A stretch of 23,351 nucleotides of DNA, taken from Zeimonas sp964481165. Its GTDB lineage: Bacteria > Pseudomonadota > Gammaproteobacteria > Burkholderiales > Burkholderiaceae_E. Positions within the stretch are counted from its first letter, which is position 1. Every line of letters begins with the position of its first letter. This document shows, one piece after another, positions 6,967-14,714 of the stretch. The stretch covers positions 1 through 23,351 of the forward strand of contig CAYZYC010000034.1 of NCBI GenBank assembly GCA_964481165.1. The letters run 5' to 3'. The position numbers and the translations under genes are program-made. The notes beneath the pieces were generated by a model. That model worked only from the letters and a program-made list of their open reading frames with translations, was not told the DNA's origin and ran no database searches.

Positions 6967-7911
6967 ATGAACTTCACGAGGCTGACGGCTGCCTGCGGCA
7001 CGCTGGCCTTGCATCTGCTCGTGCTGGCCGTCCTGTTCTCGCTCGGTTCGGCGACTCCGAAGATGCAGACGCTCGAACCGGTGCAGGTCGCACTGATCGC
7101 TCCGGAGCGCGGGCAACCCGCGTCTGCGCCGACGCCGTCGACGCCCGAGGTGCCTGCGCCGGCCGCGCAACCGGCGATCGCGGTCGCGCCGAAACCCGAG
7201 CCCGCGCCGAAACCCGCGCCGGCCGTGCCGCCCGAACCGCCGAAGCCCGTCGTCGAACCCGAACCTCCGAAGCCCGCGATTGCCCGATCGGCGCCGCGGC
7301 CGCGCGAAGCGCCTCCACCGCCGCCACAGCGCAAGCCCCCGCCGCGCACCCCGATCGAACCCCGCGTCCCGCATCCCGAGTCGCGCCGCGCCGATCCGGT
7401 TACCATTCCCGAGCCTTCGACACCGCCTCGCGATCGTGCGCCGCCGGTCGAGCCGGCGGCCGCGACTTCGCCGCCGACGCCCCCGTCGCCGTCGTTTCCG
7501 TCGCCGTCACCGCAGGCCACCGGCCCGAGCGTGCCGCCCTCGCAGGCGCCCGCGCCAGGCGCCGAGACGGGCGCCGCGGCGCCGCCCGCCGAAGTCGCGC
7601 CGCAGGCCAGCGCGACGCCGCGCAGGGTGGGGCCGAGGGTCGATGCGAACTGGCGTGGAAACACGCCGCCTCCGTATCCGGCGGTCGCGCGACGGATGGG
7701 CGACGAAGGCGAAGTGCGGCTCGACGTGCACGTCGGCACCGACGGGCGCGTCATCGAGGTTCGACTGCGACAGTCGAGCGGATCGGCGATGCTCGACCGG
7801 ACCGCGATCGACACCGTCAAGCGCTGGCGTTTCACGCCGGCGAGCGAAGACGGCCGGCCGGTGGCTGCCTGGTACCGCGACTGGCGCTGGGTATTTCGTC
7901 TCGAGGGTTGA
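6967..7911 (+). CDS. tonB: Energy transducer TonB
   Basis: TonB carries proton-motive energy from the ExbB-ExbD motor in the inner membrane to outer-membrane receptors. The 314-residue product has one N-terminal membrane anchor (about residues 8-26, LTAACGTLALHLLVLAVLF), a very long Pro/Ala/Lys/Glu-rich periplasmic spacer (about residues 55-215, with repeated EPPKP and KPEPAP patterns), and a C-terminal TonB domain starting PPPYPAVARRMGDEGEVRLDVHVGTDGRV and ending TVKRWRFTPA. The frame is open 23 codons further upstream, but the ATG at 6967 gives the proper anchor and follows a perfect -10. exbB starts 9 bp after the stop, so the three motor genes form one operon. Confidence 0.95.
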   Translation: MNFTRLTAACGTLALHLLVLAVLFSLGSATPKMQTLEPVQVALIAPERGQPASAPTPSTPEVPAPAAQPAIAVAPKPEPAPKPAPAVPPEPPKPVVEPEPPKPAIARSAPRPREAPPPPPQRKPPPRTPIEPRVPHPESRRADPVTIPEPSTPPRDRAPPVEPAAATSPPTPPSPSFPSPSPQATGPSVPPSQAPAPGAETGAAAPPAEVAPQASATPRRVGPRVDANWRGNTPPPYPAVARRMGDEGEVRLDVHVGTDGRVIEVRLRQSSGSAMLDRTAIDTVKRWRFTPASEDGRPVAAWYRDWRWVFRLEG

Positions 7912-7920
7912 GGAACGACG

Positions 7921-8658
7921 ATGCAGGATCAGGAACTCGGTCTGATGCACTTCTGGCAAGCGGGCGACGCGGTCACGCACGGCGTCGCGTACCTGCTGCT
8001 GGCGATGTCGGTCGTGAGCTGGTACTTCATCCTGTCCAAGGCGTGGAGCACCTGGCGCATGCGCCGCGGCGCGCAGGCCGCGCTCGAGCAGTTCTGGAAC
8101 GCGCGCACGATGGACGAGGCCGAAGCGACGCTGGCCGGGGCCGACAGCGAACGCGTGTTCCTGCCGCTGGTTCAGAAGGCGCGGGCAGCCGCCGCCATGC
8201 AGCCCGACAGTTCGCTGGCCGCGTCGATCGATCGCGACGAGCTCGTCACGCGCGCGTTGCGCGGTGAAATCACGCAGGTGTCGGCACGGCTCGAGAGCGG
8301 TCTGGCGCTGCTCGCATCGGTCGGCAGCACGGCGCCCTTCCTCGGTCTGCTCGGCACGGTCTGGGGGATCTATCACGCGCTGCTCGGAATCGCATCGAGC
8401 GGACAGGTGATGATCGATCGCGTCGCCGGCCCGGTCGGCGAGGCGCTGGTGATGACCGCGGCCGGCCTCGCCGTCGCGATTCCGGCGGTACTCGCGTACA
8501 ACGCATTCGTGCGGGCCAATCGCATCGTGCTCGCGCAGCTCGACGGATTCGCGCACGACCTGCTCGCCGTCGTCACGACCGGGCGCAGGTTGCACGACCA
8601 CGACGCCGACACGCTGCGCGGAATCGCTCCGCTCAGTGCCGGACAGATCGTGCGCTGA
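7921..8658 (+). CDS. exbB: MotA/TolQ/ExbB proton-channel family protein (ExbB)
   Basis: ExbB forms the pentameric inner-membrane scaffold of the TonB motor. The 245-residue product has three membrane segments: one near residues 20-40 (VAYLLLAMSVVSWYFILSK), and two after a cytoplasmic loop, in GLALLASVGSTAPFLGLLGTVWGIYHALLGI and ALVMTAAGLAVAIPAVLAYNAF. The GSTAPFLGLLGTVWGI and TAAGLAVAIPA blocks are the classic family signatures. It lies between tonB and exbD. ExbB rather than TolQ is chosen because of the adjacent tonB; no tolA, tolB or pal is present in the window. Confidence 0.93.
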   Translation: MQDQELGLMHFWQAGDAVTHGVAYLLLAMSVVSWYFILSKAWSTWRMRRGAQAALEQFWNARTMDEAEATLAGADSERVFLPLVQKARAAAAMQPDSSLAASIDRDELVTRALRGEITQVSARLESGLALLASVGSTAPFLGLLGTVWGIYHALLGIASSGQVMIDRVAGPVGEALVMTAAGLAVAIPAVLAYNAFVRANRIVLAQLDGFAHDLLAVVTTGRRLHDHDADTLRGIAPLSAGQIVR

Positions 8659-8685
8659 CCCGCACGCGATCGCACGGGGGAAAAA

Positions 8686-9120
8686 ATGGCATTCGGCGGA
8701 CTCGATCCGGGCAACAACCCGCAACCGATGGCGGAGATCAACACGACACCGCTCGTCGACGTGATGCTGGTCCTTCTCGTCGTGTTCATCATCACCGCGC
8801 CGCTGCTCACGCACGCGGTCCGCATCGACCTGCCGAGCGCGAACGCGCCGGTGTCGGCGCAGGAGCCCGAGACGATCGCGCTGTCGATCGACACCGCCGG
8901 CGCGATGTTCTGGAACGACGAGCCGATCGACGGCCTCGAAGCGCTCGATGCGCGTTTCGCGCAGGCCGCAGGCCTCGACCCGCAGCCCGAGCTGCACCTG
9001 CGCGCCGATCGCGCGACGCGATACGAGCGCATCGCAGCGGTGATGGCGAGCGCGCAGCAGGCGGGAATCGCGAAGATCGGCTTCGTCACCGAGCCGCACG
9101 ATCGCAACCGGCAGCGCTGA
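8686..9120 (+). CDS. exbD: Biopolymer transport protein ExbD
   Basis: ExbD is the proton-translocating partner of ExbB. The 144-residue product has a short cytoplasmic head with AEINTTPLVDVMLVLLVVFIITAPLL, a single membrane segment that begins with the essential aspartate (D25 in PLVDVML), and a periplasmic domain ending LRADRATRYERIAAVMASAQQAGIAKIGFVTEP. A purine-rich GGGGGAAAAA run immediately precedes the ATG and can serve as the ribosome site. It is the last gene of the tonB operon and converges on tldE across a 66-bp gap in which no terminator is evident. Confidence 0.95.
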   Translation: MAFGGLDPGNNPQPMAEINTTPLVDVMLVLLVVFIITAPLLTHAVRIDLPSANAPVSAQEPETIALSIDTAGAMFWNDEPIDGLEALDARFAQAAGLDPQPELHLRADRATRYERIAAVMASAQQAGIAKIGFVTEPHDRNRQR

Positions 9121-9186
9121 CGCGCAACGCGCGATCGCAGGCGCACGCGCTTCCGGCCTGGACGCGGCGGGACCCGCGCAGCTGCG

Positions 9187-10596
9187 CTACAGCGTGAAGC
9201 GCAGCGCGTCGACGAGCGCCGACGGCGCGCGGATCGCTCGCGGGTCGCGCCCTTCCCACGTTTCCACGTGCGGCACGAGATGCGGCGTGTCGGTCAAGCC
9301 GAGCAGGCCCTCGCCGAACACGCGATACAGGCTGTCGTCGAAGCGCATCGCGTCGATCGGCGCGACCCGCTCTCCGTTCTCGACCCACGAGGTTGCAAAG
9401 CGCGTCATGCCCGTGGCGCGGCACGACTGGCGGTCCGAGTAGTTCAGGTACCAGAGATCGTCGATCGCGATCCCGTTTCGCAGTGCGGACAATGCGGCGT
9501 CCTCGGCGAGCGCACCCGGCGCCACCGAAGCGGCCAGCGGGCGTTCCTCGTCGTCGGCGCCGTTGGTCGCGATGCCGAACTCGCGCGCGCTGCGCGGCGA
9601 ACACAGCCGCTGCGAGGGCCGCCCCGCGTCGATCAACGCAAGCGACGCCGGGCGAAGGAAACCATCGTCGCGAAACAACGGAACGCCGAGCGCACCGGGT
9701 TCCTCGGACAGCGCGAAAGCCGGATGGAAACGCGCCTCGCCACGCTGGGCCCGCGCAAGCGGCGACTGTCCGCTGCGAAACGCGCGCTCGGAGAAGCCGC
9801 CCCAGGACAGCAGGTCGACCAGGCAGGCGACCGCGCGCGCCGACAGCAGCACGCGGTATCGGCCGGGGGCGACGACACGGGCCGGCCGCAGCAGCAGCGC
9901 TGCGCGCGCCCGCGCGGCGGCGACCGAAGCGCGCAACGAATCGGCGTCCCACTGCGCCGACGTCCACGTGCGCTTGACCGCACGCGTTGCCGGCACGTGG
10001 ACCGAGAAATCGAAACTCGAGGAGCGGGCCTCGTGATAGTGGCGATGACCGAGGTTGCTCGCCAGCGCCTGCACCACCGGGCCGCCTGCATACAGCCCGA
10101 CGACATCGTCGTCGCCGGCTGCATCGACGATCGCCTCGACGACCTGCGCCGGCTCCGGCGCATTGCCCCCCGAAACGCGTTCGCTCGCCGCCGGTTCCCG
10201 ATCGAACGCGGCGAACGGATCGGCCGGCAATCGCGCGATCGCCGAACGCAACTCGCGCAGCGCGCCGCGCACCGTGGCGCCCGCCGCGGACGGTGCGCCG
10301 AGCGTGCAATGCATCAGCGCCTGCCGGTCGTCGCGCAAGAGACGCAGCGTGACGATCGCGCGCTCGACGGTTCCGGCCTGGCGCACGCGCGAACGATTCA
10401 CGCGCAGGTAATCGGCACGCTCGGCGCGCAACGCAGCGAACAGGACTTCGCCGTGGCGCGCCGACGCGCCGACCGCATCGGCGAGCGCATCGAAGATCGC
10501 CGCAAGGCGCGGATCACGCACCGCCAGGTCGCTCGGCTTCGGATCGCACGGCTTCGGGCCGCTCACCTTCGGGTCGCTCACCGCCGATCGGCTCAC
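9187..10596 (-). CDS. tldE: TldE/PmbA-like subunit of a TldD-TldE metallopeptidase
   Basis: TldE pairs with TldD to make a peptidase with an internal active site that degrades unfolded peptides; the E. coli pair matures microcin B17. The 469-residue product lacks HExxxH, as expected for the non-catalytic partner. It shows family features including ADYLRVNRSRVRQAGTVE near the start and LYAGGPVVQALASNLGHRHYHE, WGGFSERAF, and a C-terminal RATGMTRFATSWVENGERVAPI block. The GTG at 10596 overlaps the tldD stop (GTGA), which sets the start and suggests translational coupling. The first residues are low-complexity, a five-residue repeat of the SDPKV type. TldE is assigned by family resemblance and by its position next to a TldD; substrate unknown. 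Confidence 0.83.
   Translation of the reverse strand: MSRSAVSDPKVSGPKPCDPKPSDLAVRDPRLAAIFDALADAVGASARHGEVLFAALRAERADYLRVNRSRVRQAGTVERAIVTLRLLRDDRQALMHCTLGAPSAAGATVRGALRELRSAIARLPADPFAAFDREPAASERVSGGNAPEPAQVVEAIVDAAGDDDVVGLYAGGPVVQALASNLGHRHYHEARSSSFDFSVHVPATRAVKRTWTSAQWDADSLRASVAAARARAALLLRPARVVAPGRYRVLLSARAVACLVDLLSWGGFSERAFRSGQSPLARAQRGEARFHPAFALSEEPGALGVPLFRDDGFLRPASLALIDAGRPSQRLCSPRSAREFGIATNGADDEERPLAASVAPGALAEDAALSALRNGIAIDDLWYLNYSDRQSCRATGMTRFATSWVENGERVAPIDAMRFDDSLYRVFGEGLLGLTDTPHLVPHVETWEGRDPRAIRAPSALVDALRFTL
10504..10578 (-). repeat. Degenerate 15-bp coding repeat at the tldE 5' end
   Basis: Five 15-bp units encode SDPKV, SGPKP, CDPKP, SDLAV and RDPRL directly after the first six codons of tldE. 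Units two and three are the most alike. The period equals five codons, so length changes would preserve the frame. Confidence 0.6.
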
Positions 10597-12095
10597 GTTT
10601 CGCCGCCGAACACGTCGACTGCGCGAAACAGGCACGCCGGCGATGCGTGCCCGACGCGGACGATCTGTCCGGGTTCGCCCTTGCCGCAGAACGGCGTGCC
10701 GAGCACCTGCATCGTGTCGCGGTTTCCGACACCGGCCAGGCTGCGCCAGAACGTCGCCGACACGCCCCGATAGTTGGGATTGCGCACCAGCGTCGTCAGT
10801 CGCCCGTCTTCGATGAGCCGCGCCCATTCGCAGCCGAACTGGAACTTGTTGCGCGCGTCGTCGATCGACCACGACGCGTTGGTCTGCATCCAGATTCCGC
10901 GCTCGACCGACTCGACCAGTTGCTGCATCGTCGATTCGCCGGGTTCCACGTTCAGGTTCGCCATGCGATCGATCGGCGCGCGATGCCAGCCGCTGGCGCG
11001 CGAACTCGCCGCCGCATCGATCGCCCACCCCTGCGCCTGCGCGCGCGCCCGCGACAGCGAACCGCCGAGCGCACGCACGAGAATTCCGCGTTCGATCAGC
11101 ATCACGCGGCGCGCCGCCTCGCCGTAGTCGTCGGCCGCATAGCTCGCGTACTGCCCCGGCACCGACGGGTCGAAGCTCACGTCGAGCAGCGGCGAGCCGT
11201 ATCGGTAATGGCCGAACAGGTCCGGTGTCACGAAACTCGTGCCGGCGAAATTGCGCTCGTCGCCCAGGATCCGGTCGAGTTCGAGCGGGTGGCCGATCGA
11301 CTCGTGGATCTGCAGCATCATCTGGTCGGGCGAAAGCAGCAGGTCGCGTTCGCCGTCGGGGCAGTTCGGCGCCTGCAGCAACGCGATCGCCTCGTCGGCG
11401 ACCCGCGCTCCGCCGCCGATGAATCCCGAGCGCCGGAGCACGCCGAACCCGCCCTGCTGGCAGAAGCCGTTGTACTGGCCGGCAAGCGTGCGGGTCTGCG
11501 CCCGGCCACCGTCGGCCGCAGTCACCTCGAGGTTCGGCTCGACGAAACGCGACGTCTGCTCGGCCACGAGGCGCCCGTCGATCCACGACCGTTGCGATTG
11601 TTCGGTCGAACGCATCGTCGCTGCCCAGTGCACGATCCGCGCATCGCGCTGCATCGACTGCGCCTCGTCGTGCAGCATCGCGATGCGCTCGTCGCGCGCG
11701 GGAAGCGGTTCGTCGTGCGGGCTCTCGTAGCGAAGCGGTTCGTCACGATCGGGCGGCGCGTGACCGGCAAGCGACAATCCGCGTCCGCGGGCGCACGACG
11801 CCCATTGCGCCGCACGTTCGGCGGCTGCGCGCAACGAGCGCGCCGACAGGTCGGCGCTGGCGCTGTAGCCGCACTCGCCGTCGACCCAGACGGTGACCAT
11901 CGCGCCGCGATCGCGCGCAAGCCGCGGCGGCTGCAGCACGCCGCGCACGACGGCGAGGCTCTCGCTGCGCTCTTCGACCACGCGAACGCCGACACGCGCC
12001 CCCGCAACGGGAGCGCGCGGCAATACCGGAGACTCGGTGCGCGGCCGGATCCGGCGCGCGCCTGCGGAAATCGTGCGGCTCAGTTGCCGAGCCAC
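10593..12095 (-). CDS. tldD: TldD-family zinc metallopeptidase
   Basis: This is the catalytic partner of the TldD-TldE pair. In the 500-residue product the zinc site is visible: H264-E265-S-I-G-H268 in MLQIHESIGHPLELDRIL, plus the expected third ligand C470 in GTPFCGKGEPGQ, followed by VGHASPACLF. The start is the GTG at 12095, 16 nt inside the end of parA; the next in-frame Met (residue 66) would remove the conserved strand ARVGVRVVEERSESL. The N-terminus is a little shorter than I would expect for TldD. No RiPP precursor or modification gene is evident nearby, so a peptide-maturation role cannot be proposed from context. Confidence 0.88.
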   Translation of the reverse strand: MARQLSRTISAGARRIRPRTESPVLPRAPVAGARVGVRVVEERSESLAVVRGVLQPPRLARDRGAMVTVWVDGECGYSASADLSARSLRAAAERAAQWASCARGRGLSLAGHAPPDRDEPLRYESPHDEPLPARDERIAMLHDEAQSMQRDARIVHWAATMRSTEQSQRSWIDGRLVAEQTSRFVEPNLEVTAADGGRAQTRTLAGQYNGFCQQGGFGVLRRSGFIGGGARVADEAIALLQAPNCPDGERDLLLSPDQMMLQIHESIGHPLELDRILGDERNFAGTSFVTPDLFGHYRYGSPLLDVSFDPSVPGQYASYAADDYGEAARRVMLIERGILVRALGGSLSRARAQAQGWAIDAAASSRASGWHRAPIDRMANLNVEPGESTMQQLVESVERGIWMQTNASWSIDDARNKFQFGCEWARLIEDGRLTTLVRNPNYRGVSATFWRSLAGVGNRDTMQVLGTPFCGKGEPGQIVRVGHASPACLFRAVDVFGGET

Positions 12096-12703
12096 TGCAC
12101 CAGCGGCTCCCAGGTGCTGCGGTCCTTGTCCACGCGCTGCGAAGGCACGTCGAAGAGCGTCAGCCCGTGCGCGGCGAGGTGCACGTAGTTCTGCGTGTCG
12201 CGCAGGTAGCCTGCGACGGGCAGGCCGAGGCTGCCGACGAAACGCGCGAGCTGTGCGGCCGCCTTCGTGCGCGGATCGACGCGCATGCCGACGATGCCCA
12301 CGGTTTCCTCGAAACGACGCGTGGCCGGAAAGCCGGCGCGCAACTCGGCGAGAAAGCGCGCCGTGGCCATCACGTCGAACATCGACGGCTGCAGCGGAAC
12401 GACGATCCGGTCGGCCACGCGCGCCACGTCGGCGAGGCGCTTGCCGCCGATCTGCGCCGCGGTGTCGAGCACGACGTGCGTGACGCCGCGCGGCGGACGA
12501 GCCACGCCCGAGGCGACGTCCCAGGTGTCGATCGGAGCCACGCCCGCCGGGCGCAGCGTCAGCCAGTGTCGCGCCGACTGTTGCGAATCGAAGTCGCCCA
12601 GCATGGTCCGCTGCGACAGCGAAGCGAAGTAACCGGCGAGGTTCGTTGCCAGCGTCGTCTTCCCGACTCCGCCCTTCGGATTCACGATTGCGACTACCGG
12701 CAT
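12080..12703 (-). CDS. ParA/MinD-family ATPase, orphan
   Basis: ParA-type ATPases position DNA or protein cargo by ATP-dependent binding to a surface. The 207-residue product has the deviant Walker A motif KGGVGKTT at residues 10-17 in VAIVNPKGGVGKTTLATNLAGYFA, a MLGDFDSQQSARHWL segment, and THVVLDTAAQIGGKRLADV. It lacks an N-terminal helix-turn-helix domain and has no ParB or parS-like array beside it, so it is probably not the chromosome-partitioning ParA. The ATG at 12703 has AAGGAG 6 nt upstream. Its end overlaps tldD, making it the first gene of a three-gene operon. Its cargo is unknown. Confidence 0.9.
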   Translation of the reverse strand: MPVVAIVNPKGGVGKTTLATNLAGYFASLSQRTMLGDFDSQQSARHWLTLRPAGVAPIDTWDVASGVARPPRGVTHVVLDTAAQIGGKRLADVARVADRIVVPLQPSMFDVMATARFLAELRAGFPATRRFEETVGIVGMRVDPRTKAAAQLARFVGSLGLPVAGYLRDTQNYVHLAAHGLTLFDVPSQRVDKDRSTWEPLVQWLGN

Positions 12704-12724
12704 GCGCAGCTCCTTCGGTCAGCT

Positions 12725-12742
12725 GACGATCGGCGGATCGTC
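12725..12742. repeat. Inverted repeat in the parA leader
   Basis: GACGATC at 12725-12731 and GATCGTC at 12736-12742 form a perfect 7-bp dyad with a 4-bp centre, just upstream of the parA ribosome site. It could be an autoregulatory operator or an mRNA hairpin affecting translation. Confidence 0.45.
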
Positions 12743-12764
12743 GGCCGCGATGGTACCAAAACTA

Positions 12765-14636
12765 TCAGCGCGCGGCGTATCGCACGCCGACGAACAGCGT
12801 GCGCGGTCCGGTTCGAAATCCGGCAGCCGTCTCGTATTCGCGATCGAAGGCGTTGCCCAGTCGCGCGAACACCTCCCAGTCGCGCGCGAAGCCGTACGCC
12901 GACCACGCGTCGACGAACGCGTACCCGCCCATGCGCTGGCCGAGCGTGTCGAAACGGCGCCCCTGCACGATCGCCTGCGCGCCGAAGCGCCAGGCACCAT
13001 GGCGTCGCTCGACCGATCCCGAACCGTAGTACGGGGCGCGACGGATCAGCTCGTCTCGCGTGCGCACGCCGGTGAGCGTGTCGACGCGTTCGCCTTCGGT
13101 GTCCTGCGCCGTTGCCGACGCGCGCACGACCCAGGGTCCGAGCACGCGCCGGCCTTCGAGCGTCAGTCCGCGCACGCGGGCGCTCGCGAGGTTCTGCGGA
13201 ACGAACGACCCGTCGAGTTCGATCGCGTCCTCGATGCGGCTGCCGAACGCGATCGCGCTGAAAGTGCTTCCGTTGTTGCGGTACTCGCCGGCCAGTTCCC
13301 AACCGCGCGACTTCTCGGGAAGCAACGCGGGGTTCGCCAGGAACGGGCTGTACAGGTCGTCGAAAGTCGGCGCGCGGAATGCGGTCGCGTAGCTCGCGCG
13401 CAGCAGCCAGCGCGGCCGGAACCTCCAGCCCCAGGCGAGCGCGCCGGTGGTCTCGCTGCCGACGTCGGTGATCCGGTCGCGTCGCACGGTCCCGCGCAGC
13501 GTGTGATCGCCGAAGCGTCGTTCGTAACCGCCGTACACCGAATCGGTGTCGCGCTCGTCGCGCGTGTACGCGAACGCGCCGCCTCGCGTGAGCCCCTCGC
13601 CGTCGATGCGCTGGTCGAGCGATTCGATGCCGAACAGCACCTTGCCTTCGCCGACGTCGATCGTGTTCTGCCAGGCGATCGTGCGCGAATCGGTGCGCGG
13701 CGCGAACGTGAAAGCCGCGAAATCGAAGTCGAGCGCGGTATGGCCGAGCCGCAGTTCGGTCAGCCATCCGGTCGACGGACGTCCGCGCACGTACATCGAC
13801 AACGCGCTGGCCCGGTAGTCCTGCACCGCCGTCTGCGGCATCGAGAACGCATCGTCGTACTCGACGAGTCCGTCGTTGAACAGCAGGCTCGCACCCACGT
13901 CCCATTGCGGCGTCAATCGATGCGCCAGCGACGCGCTCAGCGAATTCTGCCGATTCCGGTCGCGATCGCGCTGGTGGTCGGGGCTGTCGGCGAAGGTCGC
14001 CTCGAAGCCGTCGGTGCTCTGGTGCGAGGCGGACAGCGACAGGCGCGTCGCGCCTGCCGCCGACGTGAAACCGGCCTGCAGATCGCGCGTTCCGCGCGAA
14101 CCGATGCCCGCCGATGCGAACGGACGCCAGCCGTCGACCTCGGCCCTGCGCGTGAAGATCTGCACGACGCCGCCCATCGCACCCGAGCCGTACAGCGCAG
14201 ACGCGGGCCCGCGCACGATCTCGATGCGATCGATCGCCGACAGCGGCAGGAACTCGGGCAGGCCGCTTCCGCTCAACGGGTATTCGATGCGCATGCCGTC
14301 GACGAGAAACAGCGTCTGCGCGGTCTTCGTGCCGCGCACGAAGATGCCGGACACCGATCCGGCACCTCCGTTCTGCGACATCTCGATTCCGCCGGCGTCG
14401 CGCAGCAGTTCGGGAAGCGACGACGTGCCGGCATCCTGGATCGCCTGCGAATCGATCACGGTCACGTCGGCCAGCGTTCGTCCGATCGGGATCTCGCTGC
14501 GCGTCGCGGTGACGACGACGGGTTGCAGCGACTGCGCCGCAGCCGGCGCCGGGGAGGAGAACATCAGGGAGCCGCAGGCGAGCAGCGGCAATGCGAACGC
14601 TTTCGCGCCCGCGAACAAGCAAGGGAAGGAAGACAT
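12765..14636 (-). CDS. btuB: TonB-dependent outer-membrane receptor, BtuB type (probable vitamin B12)
   Basis: This beta-barrel receptor imports a large ligand across the outer membrane using TonB energy. The 623-residue product has a signal peptide (about residues 1-35, ending PAPAAAQS), a TonB box in LQPVVVTATRSE, a plug domain with the hallmark VDGMRIEYP, IDRIEIVRGPASALYGSGAMGGVVQIFT, and a barrel with YATAFRAPTFDDLYSP, NPALLPEKSRGWELAGEYR and NAFDREYETAAGFRTGPRTLFVGVRY. BtuB identity is supported mainly by the cobalamin riboswitch in its leader; BtuB-like length also fits. AGGAG lies 8 nt before the ATG. It ends Tyr-Ala-Ala-Arg rather than with the usual terminal aromatic. No btuF, btuC, btuD or cob genes are in the window. 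Confidence 0.92.
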   Translation of the reverse strand: MSSFPCLFAGAKAFALPLLACGSLMFSSPAPAAAQSLQPVVVTATRSEIPIGRTLADVTVIDSQAIQDAGTSSLPELLRDAGGIEMSQNGGAGSVSGIFVRGTKTAQTLFLVDGMRIEYPLSGSGLPEFLPLSAIDRIEIVRGPASALYGSGAMGGVVQIFTRRAEVDGWRPFASAGIGSRGTRDLQAGFTSAAGATRLSLSASHQSTDGFEATFADSPDHQRDRDRNRQNSLSASLAHRLTPQWDVGASLLFNDGLVEYDDAFSMPQTAVQDYRASALSMYVRGRPSTGWLTELRLGHTALDFDFAAFTFAPRTDSRTIAWQNTIDVGEGKVLFGIESLDQRIDGEGLTRGGAFAYTRDERDTDSVYGGYERRFGDHTLRGTVRRDRITDVGSETTGALAWGWRFRPRWLLRASYATAFRAPTFDDLYSPFLANPALLPEKSRGWELAGEYRNNGSTFSAIAFGSRIEDAIELDGSFVPQNLASARVRGLTLEGRRVLGPWVVRASATAQDTEGERVDTLTGVRTRDELIRRAPYYGSGSVERRHGAWRFGAQAIVQGRRFDTLGQRMGGYAFVDAWSAYGFARDWEVFARLGNAFDREYETAAGFRTGPRTLFVGVRYAAR

Positions 14637-14651
14637 GGAAGGAACTCCTGT

Positions 14652-14674
14652 GTGCCTCGCCCACCGCGAGACAC
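14652..14674 (-). promoter_or_regulatory. Expression-platform hairpin beside the btuB ribosome site
   Basis: On the minus strand GTGTCTCGC (14674-14666) pairs with GCGAGGCAC (14660-14652) over a 5-nt loop, with one G-U pair. It ends 2 nt before AGGAG (14649-14645), so it is positioned to influence ribosome access. A second hairpin, GGAACC-CGA-GGTTCC, sits at 14692-14706. No T-run follows either, which favours translational control. Confidence 0.5.
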
Positions 14675-14714
14675 CGGTTCGTCACTGGATCGGAACCTCG
14701 GGTTCCGTCCGCCC

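Noticed and set aside
9121..9186. A terminator or small RNA between exbD and tldE.
   Set aside because: GC-rich patches are present but no stable hairpin with a T-run could be found by eye on either strand.
12080..12703. The ParA-family gene as part of a plasmid or chromosomal partition locus.
   Set aside because: No parB, no parS-like repeats and no replication gene are nearby; it overlaps tldD and is surrounded by chromosomal housekeeping genes.
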